64,000 nucleotides of DNA from Bacteroidota bacterium (lineage in GTDB: Bacteria; Bacteroidota; Bacteroidia; Bacteroidales; Paludibacteraceae): positions 1 to 64,000 of the forward strand of contig JAFNAS010000006.1 in the NCBI GenBank assembly GCA_017860295.1, read 5' to 3'. Of this stretch, positions 1-7,144 are shown in pieces. Positions within the stretch are counted from its first letter, which is position 1. Each line of letters begins with the position of its first letter. The position numbers were made by a program, and so were the translations under genes. The notes under the pieces were generated by a model, which worked only from the letters and a program-made list of their open reading frames with translations, was not told the origin of the DNA and did not search any database.

Positions 1-59
1 CTTATCGGGTTTGTCCTATGTTGAATCGTCAACCGCTTTTTTGTATCTTTTCTGTTCGC

Positions 60-125
60 GATCGCAGATCCCTATACTCAATTCCGTCGTCGGATAGCAT
101 ATCCGACGGGACAGGAGAACGAGGG
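60..125. repeat. Intergenic repeat, module R1 copy 1
   Basis: This stretch contains a short perfect hairpin (GTCGGATA, three-base loop, TATCCGAC) within a conserved block that begins CGCAGATCCCT and ends CAGGAGAACGAG. Near-identical blocks occur at 2254-2319 and 6590-6647 and a diverged one at 3629-3685. The preceding bases 1-59 also resemble those before the 6590 copy (CTTATCGGGTTT, then TTTGTATCTTTT). It lies just downstream of the SLATT gene. Confidence 0.8.
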
Positions 126-150
126 AACGAGGATTTTACTTCTTTCTTAT

Positions 151-900
151 CTATTTCAGAATTGGTCGGTAATAAACTGCAACAATATATAATATCGGCA
201 CTCCATACACACATAAGATTCCGATCAGCTTTACATTTAGAAAATATCTCAGTTGGATCATCATTATATTGAATAATTTCAAATTAAAATACTCAGGTTT
301 TTCTTTCCTAAACATTTCGTAATCAATCGGAATATGATTATCGCATCGTTGAAGTATTTCTTCATAACGTTCTGATAATTTTCGGGCTTTATCAAATAGT
401 TCAGTTTTGTTCTCTTCTGACATTGATGATTTTAAATACCTAAGTTCATCATATAATTTGGAAATATCCAAAGCACAGTCGTGATATTCTTTCGCTTTTG
501 CAGTATAGTTTTTTGCATATTCCAACTGGCTAAACACAAGTATCATTATTGATAATGCAATAGAAATGAAAGTAGATGCATGTGAGTCTAAGGTATATTT
601 TTCTAATCCACATAATGGGAGCACGCTAAACATTATCATATAAGCAGATAACCACCCGACCAATCGTGCAGAACGTCTGTCGAGCTCTTCACAACGTTCG
701 CTGGCTTTAAATCGAGCCCCTTTTGTTACCCATAGTTTATAATTTAGCTCAATCAGAAAATCATTATCTTTTAGATAAGGAGGAATTTTCTTCTTATTCT
801 TACTAATAATTCGGGCACGTTTACAAGCTATCAAATAACGTCGTAGCTTCCAACGTTCTGGTAATATTACTTTTGTGATATATTCAGAAAAACAAGACAT
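151..900 (-). CDS. SLATT-domain two-TM membrane protein (putative effector)
   Basis: This 249-residue protein resembles the SLATT class (SMODS and SLOG-associating two-TM effectors), predicted pore-forming effectors of nucleotide-sensing or reverse-transcriptase-linked bacterial defence systems. Visible in the sequence are a charged N-terminus, a K-LWVTKGARF-ASER segment around residues 55-70, two adjacent membrane spans at about 80-99 and 108-128, then the amphipathic LEYAKNYTAKAKEYHDCALD helix and a KLYDELRYLK helix typical of the family. A third hydrophobic span near the C-terminus (about 225-243) may also be in the membrane. The start is the ATG at 898-900, five bases after the stop of a truncated upstream frame, so it was probably the downstream gene of an operon whose sensor is now lost. 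The family assignment is by pattern recognition; the defence role is inferred from the family. Confidence 0.75.
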   Translation of the reverse strand: MSCFSEYITKVILPERWKLRRYLIACKRARIISKNKKKIPPYLKDNDFLIELNYKLWVTKGARFKASERCEELDRRSARLVGWLSAYMIMFSVLPLCGLEKYTLDSHASTFISIALSIMILVFSQLEYAKNYTAKAKEYHDCALDISKLYDELRYLKSSMSEENKTELFDKARKLSERYEEILQRCDNHIPIDYEMFRKEKPEYFNLKLFNIMMIQLRYFLNVKLIGILCVYGVPILYIVAVYYRPILK

Positions 901-905
901 AGACT

Positions 906-958
906 CTATATTTCACTAATTTCTTTTTCAATCCACTTATACATATCTTTTACTGCCA
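906..958 (-). pseudogene. C-terminal stump of a lost upstream gene
   Basis: On the minus strand the bases just before the SLATT start read VAVKDMYKWIEKEISEI followed by TAG, a coding-like segment ending five bases from the SLATT ATG. The frame runs straight into the R2 repeat at about 959 and hits a stop within it (near 1018), so nothing upstream can start it normally. The simplest reading is that the repeat, or the event that brought it, removed the body of the SLATT partner gene. Seventeen residues are too few to name the family. Confidence 0.45.
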
Positions 959-1162
959 CCTCTGCTGGCGCAAGATTGAGCGAAGCGGTATCTTGTGCCC
1001 GAAACCAAAGTGGTTTTTAACCACAATCAGTTACAAACTGATTCTATTTTGCGTCCAAGCTACACTTCGTTAAGCTTGAACGAGAATTGCAAATCAGCGA
1101 AGCTAATCTGCCATACTTGCGCCATCAAGGGTCGTCGGGTAGCATATCCGACGGGACGGAAA
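959..1162. repeat. Intergenic repeat, module R2 copy 1 fused to an R1 core
   Basis: This is a string of small hairpins: GGCGCAAGAT with ATCTTGTGCC, GTGGTT-TTT-AACCAC, AATCAGT-TACAA-ACTGATT, and CAAGCT with AGCTTG, ending CATCAAGGG. Bases 1132-1162 then carry the R1 hairpin core (CGTCGGGTAGCATATCCGACG). An almost identical R2 lies at 1991-2166 and a diverged one at 3490-3611. Confidence 0.85.
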
Positions 1163-1170
1163 AAGAATCA

Positions 1171-1374
1171 TTACTTTTCCGGTTTATAGCTACAGCCCAT
1201 AACAAGATCGAAAGAATCGTTGTTTATTTCAATCAATTCGACATTCGAGGGTCCCATTTCAGATAAAGTATCAACTACCTGATCTTCGAGTCCACCATCT
1301 ACAAACCATGTATAAAATGTTTGAGCCATAAGGTCCGAATCCTGTCCTACGAAAGTAAAAGTTACTGTTTTCAT
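1171..1374 (-). CDS. Small hypothetical protein (67 aa)
   Basis: This is a 67-residue, acidic, soluble protein beginning MKTVTFTFVGQDSD, with no signal peptide, membrane span or cysteine motif that points to a function. I do not recognise the family. The pattern of alternating hydrophobic residues at the N-terminus and in VELIEINNDSFDLVMG suggests a small alpha/beta fold. It follows the 120-residue gene at 1496-1858 on the same strand after 121 bp, and the two lie together in one block bounded by R2/R1 (959-1162) and R3 (1892-1987) repeats, so they may be co-transcribed. Base composition is close to that of the core genes, unlike the AT-rich neighbours. Confidence 0.55.
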   Translation of the reverse strand: MKTVTFTFVGQDSDLMAQTFYTWFVDGGLEDQVVDTLSEMGPSNVELIEINNDSFDLVMGCSYKPEK

Positions 1375-1495
1375 ATATCTCTATTTTATGTGTTATCAAG
1401 TTATTATTTATCAATTATCTTCTATTTATTATTGCTTTTCGCGGACGTGGATCTCCCAACCCGTGCCCACTCTATGCTGTCAGTATGATTCTTTT

Positions 1496-1858
1496 TTATG
1501 CCTCCTTTATAACCAACAAATAATCATCTTCACCGGAATCATTGGTAGAAAAGGAGATAGTATTGATAAAAAAGTCTTCATTATCGCTCAAATCGATAGG
1601 CCAACCCGGATATTTATTTCCGTCTTTATCGTACACCCAGGCAAACACGATGTTGTAGTCGGTTGGTGCATCGCTTTTCAATACGCCTGCAATCACAAAA
1701 GTACCATCGGTATAAAGGGCGCTTGCCATCACAATCGGACTGTCCACCGTAATCTCTTCTGCTACCGGAGCTTTTCCCTGCATAAGGTCTGTCCAGTATT
1801 GTTTTCCGTTTGCCGGAAGCAACATGGTTGCTGTAAACTTGTAATCTGATTGATTCAT
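1496..1858 (-). CDS. Hypothetical cytoplasmic protein (120 aa)
   Basis: This 120-residue acidic protein has a beta-rich look: KFTATMLLPANGKQYWTDLMQG, then SPIVMASALYTDGTFVIAGVLKS, then FAWVYDKDGNKYPGWPIDLSDNEDFF. It has no signal peptide or membrane span. I do not recognise a family. It is the upstream gene of the block it shares with the 67-residue gene at 1171-1374. Its codon use and GC content resemble the genes at 5718-6509 and 12798-13706 rather than the AT-rich SLATT, WG-repeat and sugar-enzyme genes, which suggests at least two origins for the material in this region. Confidence 0.6.
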   Translation of the reverse strand: MNQSDYKFTATMLLPANGKQYWTDLMQGKAPVAEEITVDSPIVMASALYTDGTFVIAGVLKSDAPTDYNIVFAWVYDKDGNKYPGWPIDLSDNEDFFINTISFSTNDSGEDDYLLVIKEA

Positions 1859-1891
1859 AGGTTTGTTATTTTAAATGATTTTCTATTCTCC

Positions 1892-2319
1892 CGTCCCGTC
1901 GGAATCGAAGATCAGCGAAGCTAAATGCTATCCGACGACGGATCTGAATATTCCGATTTGTAATCCGATAAATTAGTTATTCTCTTTCCCTGCCTCTGCT
2001 GGCGCAAGATTGAGCGAAGCGGCATCTTGTGCCCAAAACCAAAGTGGTTTTTAACCACAATCAGTTACAAACTGATTCTATTTTGCGTCCAAGTTACACT
2101 TCGTTAAGCTTGAACGAGAATTGCAAATCAGCGAAGCTAATCTGCCATACTTGCGCCATCAAGGGGCCGGCTTTCTTCTTTTCTCTAAGCCTCTATTTCC
2201 CCTCTGTGTAATCTTTTAATCTGAGAGAATCCGGGTTAAGACTTTCTTTTGGGGGATCGCAGATCCCTTTACTCAATTCCGTCGTCGGATTGCAAATCCG
2301 ACGGGACAGGAGAACGAGG
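1892..2319. repeat. Composite intergenic repeat: R3, R2 and R1 in series
   Basis: This gap of about 400 bp without a complete gene is filled by three repeat modules. R3 (about 1892-1987) begins CCCGTCCCGTCGGAATCG and is nearly identical to 5582-5679. R2 (1991-2166) matches 959-1130. R1 (2254-2319) matches 60-125. R3 is R1 in the opposite orientation with an extra segment (containing AGATCAGCGAAGCTAAAT) inside the hairpin loop. The R1 copy overlaps the 3' end of the next gene and supplies its last codons and stop. Confidence 0.85.
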
Positions 2320-3426
2320 TATATATATATTACATATTTCACTATTCATTGCAATTTGGAACCATTCCATCTTTTGATATTTTTTCATTATTTCCATTCC
2401 CCAACAAGTACCAACCATATCTATTTCTTTTTGAATATTGTCTTCTGTAAGTTCATCTTCTGAAAGGTGTTTATTATGTTGATGTATCCAACCATTCCAT
2501 TCTTCACTCGTAATTAGACGTGATTTTCTATCTTCGAAAGATAAAGTATTGGGAATTTTCTTATTTAACCGATATTTTTCCAGTTCCCAAATAATCATTA
2601 CTCTTTGGCCTCCTTCAGAAGCCTTTTGTAATTGAGTTATGAATGCAGGCTCATTCACTTCTGGTTGTTTGCTCCAATAATTTTCTAATACCTGTTCCTC
2701 TTCTCGTTGCATTGCTTCAATTTTCTGATAATAATCATCCTTGTACGTAGCAACATATGGACTCTCGGAAATAGTTGGATTATTTCCATACCAAAGCTGA
2801 TTTGCTTCAGGAGATTTTACTGAAAAAATTGCAGAACCCATGCTGTAATCAAGTTTTGATATATCGTTATACTTAATTATCCATGAATCATTACGATAGT
2901 AGATATTCAACAAAAAGAGCGCAGCTAAAGCTTGGATTAAAGCTTTGACATTCCCTTTTTGTAAAGAAGAGTATCTATCGTGCTTTACTGCTTGATAAGC
3001 TCTTTCCCAATACGTTCCTTTTCTTTTATGAGCTTCTCTTAAAGGTTTTAAAATACGGTTTTCGTTTTTAGTGAAATTAAAAAATGGAGCAACAACCATT
3101 ACAAGTTTGTTATGTGTCTGCCATTTGACATCAATCAATTTCAAACAATCTTCATCAAAAAAAATACTATTATCACCTCTCGCTTTAGTGCCACCATTAT
3201 CAAAATATAATTCTTTCGATAAAGCTTCGATTTGAACACAACAGCGCACCAATAAATCTGCAATATGAGGTGAAAATGTTTCAAGTTGTGTAATACAAGG
3301 TTGAGCAACTATACTGCCATGTCCATTTACAAAAACTTCATCAGTAAAAAAAATATACTTTGATACTTCAATTACTTCTTTTTCGAGGTTTAAATATGTT
3401 TGCCAAAAAATATCTGACTTTTTCAT
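2269..3426 (-). CDS. HEPN-like protein (385 aa)
   Basis: This 385-residue soluble protein is mostly helical. Residues 139-172 read YWERAYQAVKHDRYSSL followed by a QALAALFLLNIYY helix; R142 and H149 form an R-X6-H motif of the kind that marks HEPN ribonuclease domains, and an earlier conserved-looking helix (VQIEALSKELYF, about 64-75) would supply a partner helix. HEPN proteins act in toxin-antitoxin and abortive-infection systems by cleaving RNA; that role here is inferred from one motif. The C-terminal half carries no motif I recognise. The last fifteen residues (RSPVPSDLQSDDGIE) and the stop codon are encoded inside repeat R1, so the natural C-terminus was replaced or extended when the repeat arrived. 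No antitoxin-like partner adjoins it. Confidence 0.6.
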   Translation of the reverse strand: MKKSDIFWQTYLNLEKEVIEVSKYIFFTDEVFVNGHGSIVAQPCITQLETFSPHIADLLVRCCVQIEALSKELYFDNGGTKARGDNSIFFDEDCLKLIDVKWQTHNKLVMVVAPFFNFTKNENRILKPLREAHKRKGTYWERAYQAVKHDRYSSLQKGNVKALIQALAALFLLNIYYRNDSWIIKYNDISKLDYSMGSAIFSVKSPEANQLWYGNNPTISESPYVATYKDDYYQKIEAMQREEEQVLENYWSKQPEVNEPAFITQLQKASEGGQRVMIIWELEKYRLNKKIPNTLSFEDRKSRLITSEEWNGWIHQHNKHLSEDELTEDNIQKEIDMVGTCWGMEIMKKYQKMEWFQIAMNSEICNIYIPRSPVPSDLQSDDGIE

Positions 3427-3489
3427 TGTTCAATCTTCTTTTGTTCCAGGCTTATCCCATTGTTTAGTTCAAGTTTAGGCTATAGTCGT

Positions 3490-3685
3490 AACTTGGACTG
3501 GAAACAGTGCGGTTTGTAACTATAATAAGTTACACACTGTTTCTATTTTGCGTCCAAGCTACACTTCGTTAAGCTTAAACGAAAATCTAAAATACTTGCG
3601 CCATCAAGGGGCGTTTTTTTTCTTTTCGTGATCGCAGATCCCTTTACTCCATTCCGTTATCGGATTGCAAATTCGATGGAACAGA
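3490..3685. repeat. Diverged R2 plus R1 repeat
   Basis: The R2 part keeps TATTTTGCGTCCAAGCTACA, TTCGTTAAGCTT and the ending CTTGCGCCATCAAGGGG but has lost much of the left half. The R1 part (3629-3685) keeps GATCGCAGATCCCTTTACTC with mutations in the hairpin (CGTTATCGGATTGCAAATTCGATGG). It encodes the last residues of the gene at 3644-3991. Confidence 0.75.
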
Positions 3686-3991
3686 TTGAGCTTCTTTATG
3701 AGTTGAAGTTGAATTCGTCTCATAAGAATTTCCAACTACTACAGTTGAATTAGTTATATTGCCTGCTGTGAATTCTGTGCTATTCCCTCGATGTTTAGAT
3801 TTGGCTCGTTTACGAGATGATATTGTTGTTATTTTTGTTTCTTGATTATTAATTGTAATATTATTATTGGTTTTATTGGAAGTATAGTGCAAATAGAAAC
3901 CAATTGAAAATGGAATTGTAATTAAACCTCCAATTGACAACATTACTATTTTTCTTATATTCAATCTATTATTAAAAAAGATTTTTCTCAT
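3644..3991 (-). CDS. Small membrane-anchored protein with NSTVVVGN motif (115 aa)
   Basis: This 115-residue protein has a basic N-terminus (MRKIFFNNRLNIRK) followed by one membrane span at about 16-36, then a polar, low-complexity segment rich in Asn, Thr, Ser and Lys. Residues near 75-88 read AGNITNSTVVVGNS, which closely resembles TGDILNSTVLIGND near the N-terminus of the neighbouring secreted protein (4019-5557), its upstream partner 27 bp away. The C-terminal QSVPSNLQSDNGME and stop lie inside the diverged R1 repeat. The likely topology is a single-pass inner-membrane protein with most of the chain outside the cytoplasm. Function unknown. Confidence 0.6.
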   Translation of the reverse strand: MRKIFFNNRLNIRKIVMLSIGGLITIPFSIGFYLHYTSNKTNNNITINNQETKITTISSRKRAKSKHRGNSTEFTAGNITNSTVVVGNSYETNSTSTHKEAQSVPSNLQSDNGME

Positions 3992-4018
3992 GATTTTTTA
4001 ATTAAGGTGTGGCATTAT

Positions 4019-5557
4019 TTAGTCATTAATAGTAACCAAATGTTTATTCCCCAATTCATCCACATAATATTCATCTTTTTTATTTCCCCTCTCAGCAATA
4101 ATTTTTTGATCATTAACGATTTGAATATCATCATATTCACAATCAAAGCATTTCATTCCATTCTTATTTACCAAGCCATATTTAAATATCAATCTTTGCT
4201 CCGGCTTCTTCTGCACGATAGGTTTTGCTATAATAAAGAAATTATTATAGATGCCTTTAATAAACAACAAATCTGTTGTATTATAAATCAATGTCCCACT
4301 TGGATTTATAATTGCCAATGAAGCCCCTTTTATTTTACATTTTTTCTCTTTACAGATAGATAGTAATTCACCATCATTATAATCGTCTACAAATGGAGAA
4401 TCAAATCTTTTTGAAAATTGAGTAGCAAACTTATAATTATTATATTTTGATTTTCTATAATCCGAACACACAAAATAATCATTAGAACATTTCTTCCAAA
4501 AGAAATGTGATTTTGAAATAACATTGCAAAAAGTTGTATCATGTAATACATTATTATACAAACAAATGCCAGATCCATTCATTATTATAGGAGAATCTTG
4601 AAGTATCGATAACTTCCTAATATTCTTACCCTTTTCGTTTATTATAAAACTTCCTTCATAATTTTGAACAATTGCTTTTCCTGATAAAAATGGAGTGGCT
4701 TTCAAATAATCTCCTTCTTTATTAAAATGATTTCCATTTAAATCAATATAGTTATACTTTCCGTCTTTTTGCACCATAACCCATTTTTCTCCAACACCCA
4801 TAATTTCATCATAACTAGAAAGATTTTTCTCTTCTTTTGTATTTGTATCAATAATATAATATGAAGAGGCTGTCCGTGCCAAAATATACTTTGAACTAAT
4901 ACTTTGAATAGAATCAAAGTGAGGCTGTACTATGATATCATGTTTCATATCAATACACCCAAATTTATCATTTATCTTAAACTTTGCATATCCACTTACA
5001 AAAGGATAAATTCGAGCTGTTTCTGATGAGATTTGCAAAGGAGATTTTCTTCTTATTACAACCTCATGGTCTATCACACTAAGACTAAATTGATCTGAAT
5101 GGCAAATAAAGTCTTTAATATAGTTATAAACATCAGCTTGAGTATCTGTAATAAACTTATCATTATCATTTAAAAGCTTTTTGTAGACATCATTTACTAA
5201 TCCGAATGTGTTTTTTACACATTGTGTGTATTCCTCATACTTTTTATCCAATAAAGACAATTTAGTTCCATATGATTTCAATTTATCTCCACAAGTCTGC
5301 AATTCTTTTATATAATGATTTTTACTCTCTGAATTCAAATAAGAATTTCTAATCATAGTAATAATATTATCTATAATAAAATGGGGATTCATATAGCTTA
5401 TATCAACCAAAATACAATCATTCCCAATTAAAACTGTACTATTTAAAATATCTCCTGTTTTAACTGTAATATTTTTTGATTGCCCGCCATAATCTTGACA
5501 TAGAAGATTAGTTTCTGTACATATGAACATTAGAATCAATAAAGTAAATATTCTCAT
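4019..5557 (-). CDS. Secreted WG-repeat protein (512 aa)
   Basis: This 512-residue protein has an N-terminal signal peptide (MRIFTLLILMFICTETNLLC, possibly a lipoprotein if the Cys is used). Residues about 60-165 are helical and charged. From about 185 onward it contains WG/KWG-type repeats, beta units of the form YAKFKINDKFGCIDMKHDIIV-PHFDSI, then KWVMVQKDGKYNYIDLNGN, GKAIVQNYEGSFIINEKGK, and a last unit KYGLVNKNGMKCFDCEYDDI. WG repeats are common in Bacteroidetes exported proteins and are thought to mediate binding; no enzyme motif is visible. It is very AT-rich. Its NSTVLIGN segment is shared with the small membrane protein encoded 27 bp downstream, so the two may form a secreted protein and membrane partner pair. 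Confidence 0.7.
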   Translation of the reverse strand: MRIFTLLILMFICTETNLLCQDYGGQSKNITVKTGDILNSTVLIGNDCILVDISYMNPHFIIDNIITMIRNSYLNSESKNHYIKELQTCGDKLKSYGTKLSLLDKKYEEYTQCVKNTFGLVNDVYKKLLNDNDKFITDTQADVYNYIKDFICHSDQFSLSVIDHEVVIRRKSPLQISSETARIYPFVSGYAKFKINDKFGCIDMKHDIIVQPHFDSIQSISSKYILARTASSYYIIDTNTKEEKNLSSYDEIMGVGEKWVMVQKDGKYNYIDLNGNHFNKEGDYLKATPFLSGKAIVQNYEGSFIINEKGKNIRKLSILQDSPIIMNGSGICLYNNVLHDTTFCNVISKSHFFWKKCSNDYFVCSDYRKSKYNNYKFATQFSKRFDSPFVDDYNDGELLSICKEKKCKIKGASLAIINPSGTLIYNTTDLLFIKGIYNNFFIIAKPIVQKKPEQRLIFKYGLVNKNGMKCFDCEYDDIQIVNDQKIIAERGNKKDEYYVDELGNKHLVTIND

Positions 5558-5581
5558 AAGCTATTTTTTAAGGAAGGTCAT

Positions 5582-5679
5582 ACCCGTCCCGTCGGAATCG
5601 AAGATCAGCGAAGCTAAATGCTATCCGACGACGGATCTGAGTATTCCGATTTGTAATCCGATAAATTAGTTATTCTCTT
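5582..5679. repeat. Intergenic repeat, module R3 copy 2
   Basis: This is a near-identical copy of 1892-1987 (CCCGTCCCGTCGGAATCGAA at the left, TTAGTTATTCTCTTT at the right). It separates the WG-repeat block from the lipoprotein block. Confidence 0.85.
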
Positions 5680-5717
5680 TGGCTTGCCCACGCGAAAGAT
5701 TCGCGCGGGAGCTGGGC

Positions 5718-6047
5718 TTATATCTTTCCAATAATGGTCGATGTAATCACGTTTATCACATCGTTTTTCAATTTGTCGACTGCAATGGCAGATAAACCGG
5801 CTTGTTTTAACGCCTGCATCTTCATAAGATCTTTTTGCGTTTTTACCAGAAAAGCCAAATCCTGTGCCGATATTTCTCCGGTAGCCAACTGTTGCGTCCA
5901 TGTTTGCAAATTTGCATCCATATCCGACAACAAAGCCTGCGCATCATGTTTGGCCGCATCGGCATAGGCCGACGCGGAAGAGACTACCATATTTGTTATC
6001 TCTCCTTTCAATTCATTCAGTATAGCTGTATAGTCGTTCGTTGCCAT
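5718..6047 (-). CDS. Helical hypothetical protein (109 aa)
   Basis: This 109-residue protein is almost entirely predicted helix: an Ala-rich stretch (SSASAYADAAKHDAQALLSD), a TWTQQLATGEISAQDLAFLVKTQKDLMKMQALKQAG hairpin, and a hydrophobic C-terminal helix (KNDVINVITSTIIGKI). No signal peptide is seen. It follows the lipoprotein gene at 6054-6509 by only 6 bp, so the pair is surely an operon. I do not recognise the family. The helical hairpin with a hydrophobic end could pack with the helical lipoprotein, but that is a guess from composition and adjacency. Confidence 0.6.
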   Translation of the reverse strand: MATNDYTAILNELKGEITNMVVSSASAYADAAKHDAQALLSDMDANLQTWTQQLATGEISAQDLAFLVKTQKDLMKMQALKQAGLSAIAVDKLKNDVINVITSTIIGKI

Positions 6048-6053
6048 ATCGTT

Positions 6054-6509
6054 TTATTTAGATAATGATATTTGCGACGCTTTTATTTTTCCACTCTCCA
6101 AACCGGCTATTTCGTCAAATGCCCTCCCTACAAGCTTCTTTTCTTCCGATATAAATGTTGCGTGTAGTTTTGTTTCTGTTTTCCATCTTTGCAAAAAGCC
6201 TCCCAATAGGTTTCCATCAGAAGCCAGTAGCGTATTCCAGAGCTGTAAAGAAATCTCGTTTTTAGGGCGATTTCTTTCATACTCATATATCTTTTGCAGT
6301 TTCGATTGTAAATCGGCAACAACATCAGACTGAGATGCGTAATCTGTTGTTGCACGATCCATCACATTCAATGCATCTACTTTTAGTGACGTTGTTTGTG
6401 TGTAAACATACTGATCGAAAGTCGACACAGAAAAACAACCCACCAACAGGATCAACAGACTTAGTATCAATCCTTTTTTCAAATTAGCAACCATAAAGTT
6501 TCCTTTCAT
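6054..6509 (-). CDS. Small helical lipoprotein (about 146-151 aa)
   Basis: The N-terminus has a basic then hydrophobic segment ending LLILLVGC-F, a clear lipobox, so the mature protein should be lipid-anchored at Cys25 (counting from the first ATG). A second in-frame ATG five codons in (6494, MVANLKKG) gives a more typical signal length and may be the real start. The mature part is helical (TTDYASQSDVVADLQSKLQKIYEYERNRPKNE) with no catalytic motif. It is the first gene of a two-gene unit with the 109-residue helical protein 6 bp downstream. It is moderate in GC, like 1496-1858. Function unknown. Confidence 0.65.
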   Translation of the reverse strand: MKGNFMVANLKKGLILSLLILLVGCFSVSTFDQYVYTQTTSLKVDALNVMDRATTDYASQSDVVADLQSKLQKIYEYERNRPKNEISLQLWNTLLASDGNLLGGFLQRWKTETKLHATFISEEKKLVGRAFDEIAGLESGKIKASQISLSK

Positions 6510-6589
6510 ATACTATTAATTTGCCTTATCGGGTTTATGCCGAATAAAATCTTCAAATGTCTCTCTCTTTTGTATCTTTTTCTTTTCGG

Positions 6590-6647
6590 GATCGCAGATC
6601 CCTTTACTCAATTCCGTCGTCGGATAACATATCCAACGAAACAGAAC
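6590..6647. repeat. Intergenic repeat, module R1 copy 4
   Basis: GGGATCGCAGATCCCTTTAC and the hairpin CCGTCGTCGGATAACATATC are followed by a slightly decayed right arm (CAACGAAACAG). The upstream bases 6529-6589 (CTTATCGGGTTTATGCC, then TTTTGTATCTTTTTC) match the left flank of copy 1, so the repeat unit is longer than the hairpin block. Confidence 0.8.
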
Positions 6648-6653
6648 AGAAAA

Positions 6654-7043
6654 CTATTTTTTCTGTAATTCTCTTTTCAAAAGCCAATGAAGAACATTAT
6701 TATATTGTCCTCCCGAATACGTGGTAGTAATAACGTAAGCCTGAACAAATTCCCAACCAAATGACCCCATATAATTAAGAGCATCGACCATCGAATTGAA
6801 TTTTATAGATTTTCCATTTTCGTCTTTTAGTCTTCTGTCTGGGTTCCAGAAACTGACATCCTGACCATAATCGATATCTATTTTCAATTTGGTACTTAAT
6901 AGACTTTCATTTCCCACAATTTCGCAATAAACATATTTTTTGTTAATTGATACCGTGTCTATTTTAATATCATCTTTTGACACTTGAGAAAAACTCATTT
7001 GTGCAAAAACGATAAAAAATAGTCCGAACATTATTTGCTTCAT
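6654..7043 (-). CDS. Small exported protein of unknown function (129 aa)
   Basis: This 129-residue protein has a clean Sec signal peptide (MKQIMFGLFFIVFAQMSFSQ, cleavage after SFSQ or just before Gln). The mature part contains YCEIVGNESLLSTKLKIDIDYGQ, then SMVDALNYMGSFGWEFVQAYV and a C-terminal HWLLKRELQKK. The segment with DALNYMGSFGWEFVQAY is the kind seen in many uncharacterised Bacteroidetes secreted proteins, but I cannot assign a function. It stands alone between an R1 repeat (6590-6647) and a decayed repeat at about 7073-7125. Confidence 0.65.
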   Translation of the reverse strand: MKQIMFGLFFIVFAQMSFSQVSKDDIKIDTVSINKKYVYCEIVGNESLLSTKLKIDIDYGQDVSFWNPDRRLKDENGKSIKFNSMVDALNYMGSFGWEFVQAYVITTTYSGGQYNNVLHWLLKRELQKK

Positions 7044-7072
7044 AACTAGAAATTTTATTATTTATAAATCAG

Positions 7073-7125
7073 TTCGTCTCGTGTAAATTGAAAATCAACG
7101 ATAGCTAAATCCGACGGGATATAAA
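7073..7125. repeat. Decayed R3-like repeat
   Basis: GAAAATCAACGATAGCTAAATCCGACGGGA resembles the R3 interior (AGATCAGCGAAGCTAAATG) joined to its CCGACGGGA end, with the hairpin lost. It marks the 3' boundary of the sugar-enzyme operon block. Confidence 0.45.
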
Positions 7126-7144
7126 ATCCATTTTTTCTTCAGCA

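Noticed and set aside
1388-1849. Plus-strand frame of 153 codons opposite the 120-residue gene
   Set aside because: Cys/Ile/Phe-rich translation without domain; the minus frame has normal protein composition and a better start context.
959-2166. CRISPR-like array
   Set aside because: The repeats are 100-200 bp composite hairpins separated by genes, not short repeats with regular spacers, and there are no cas genes.
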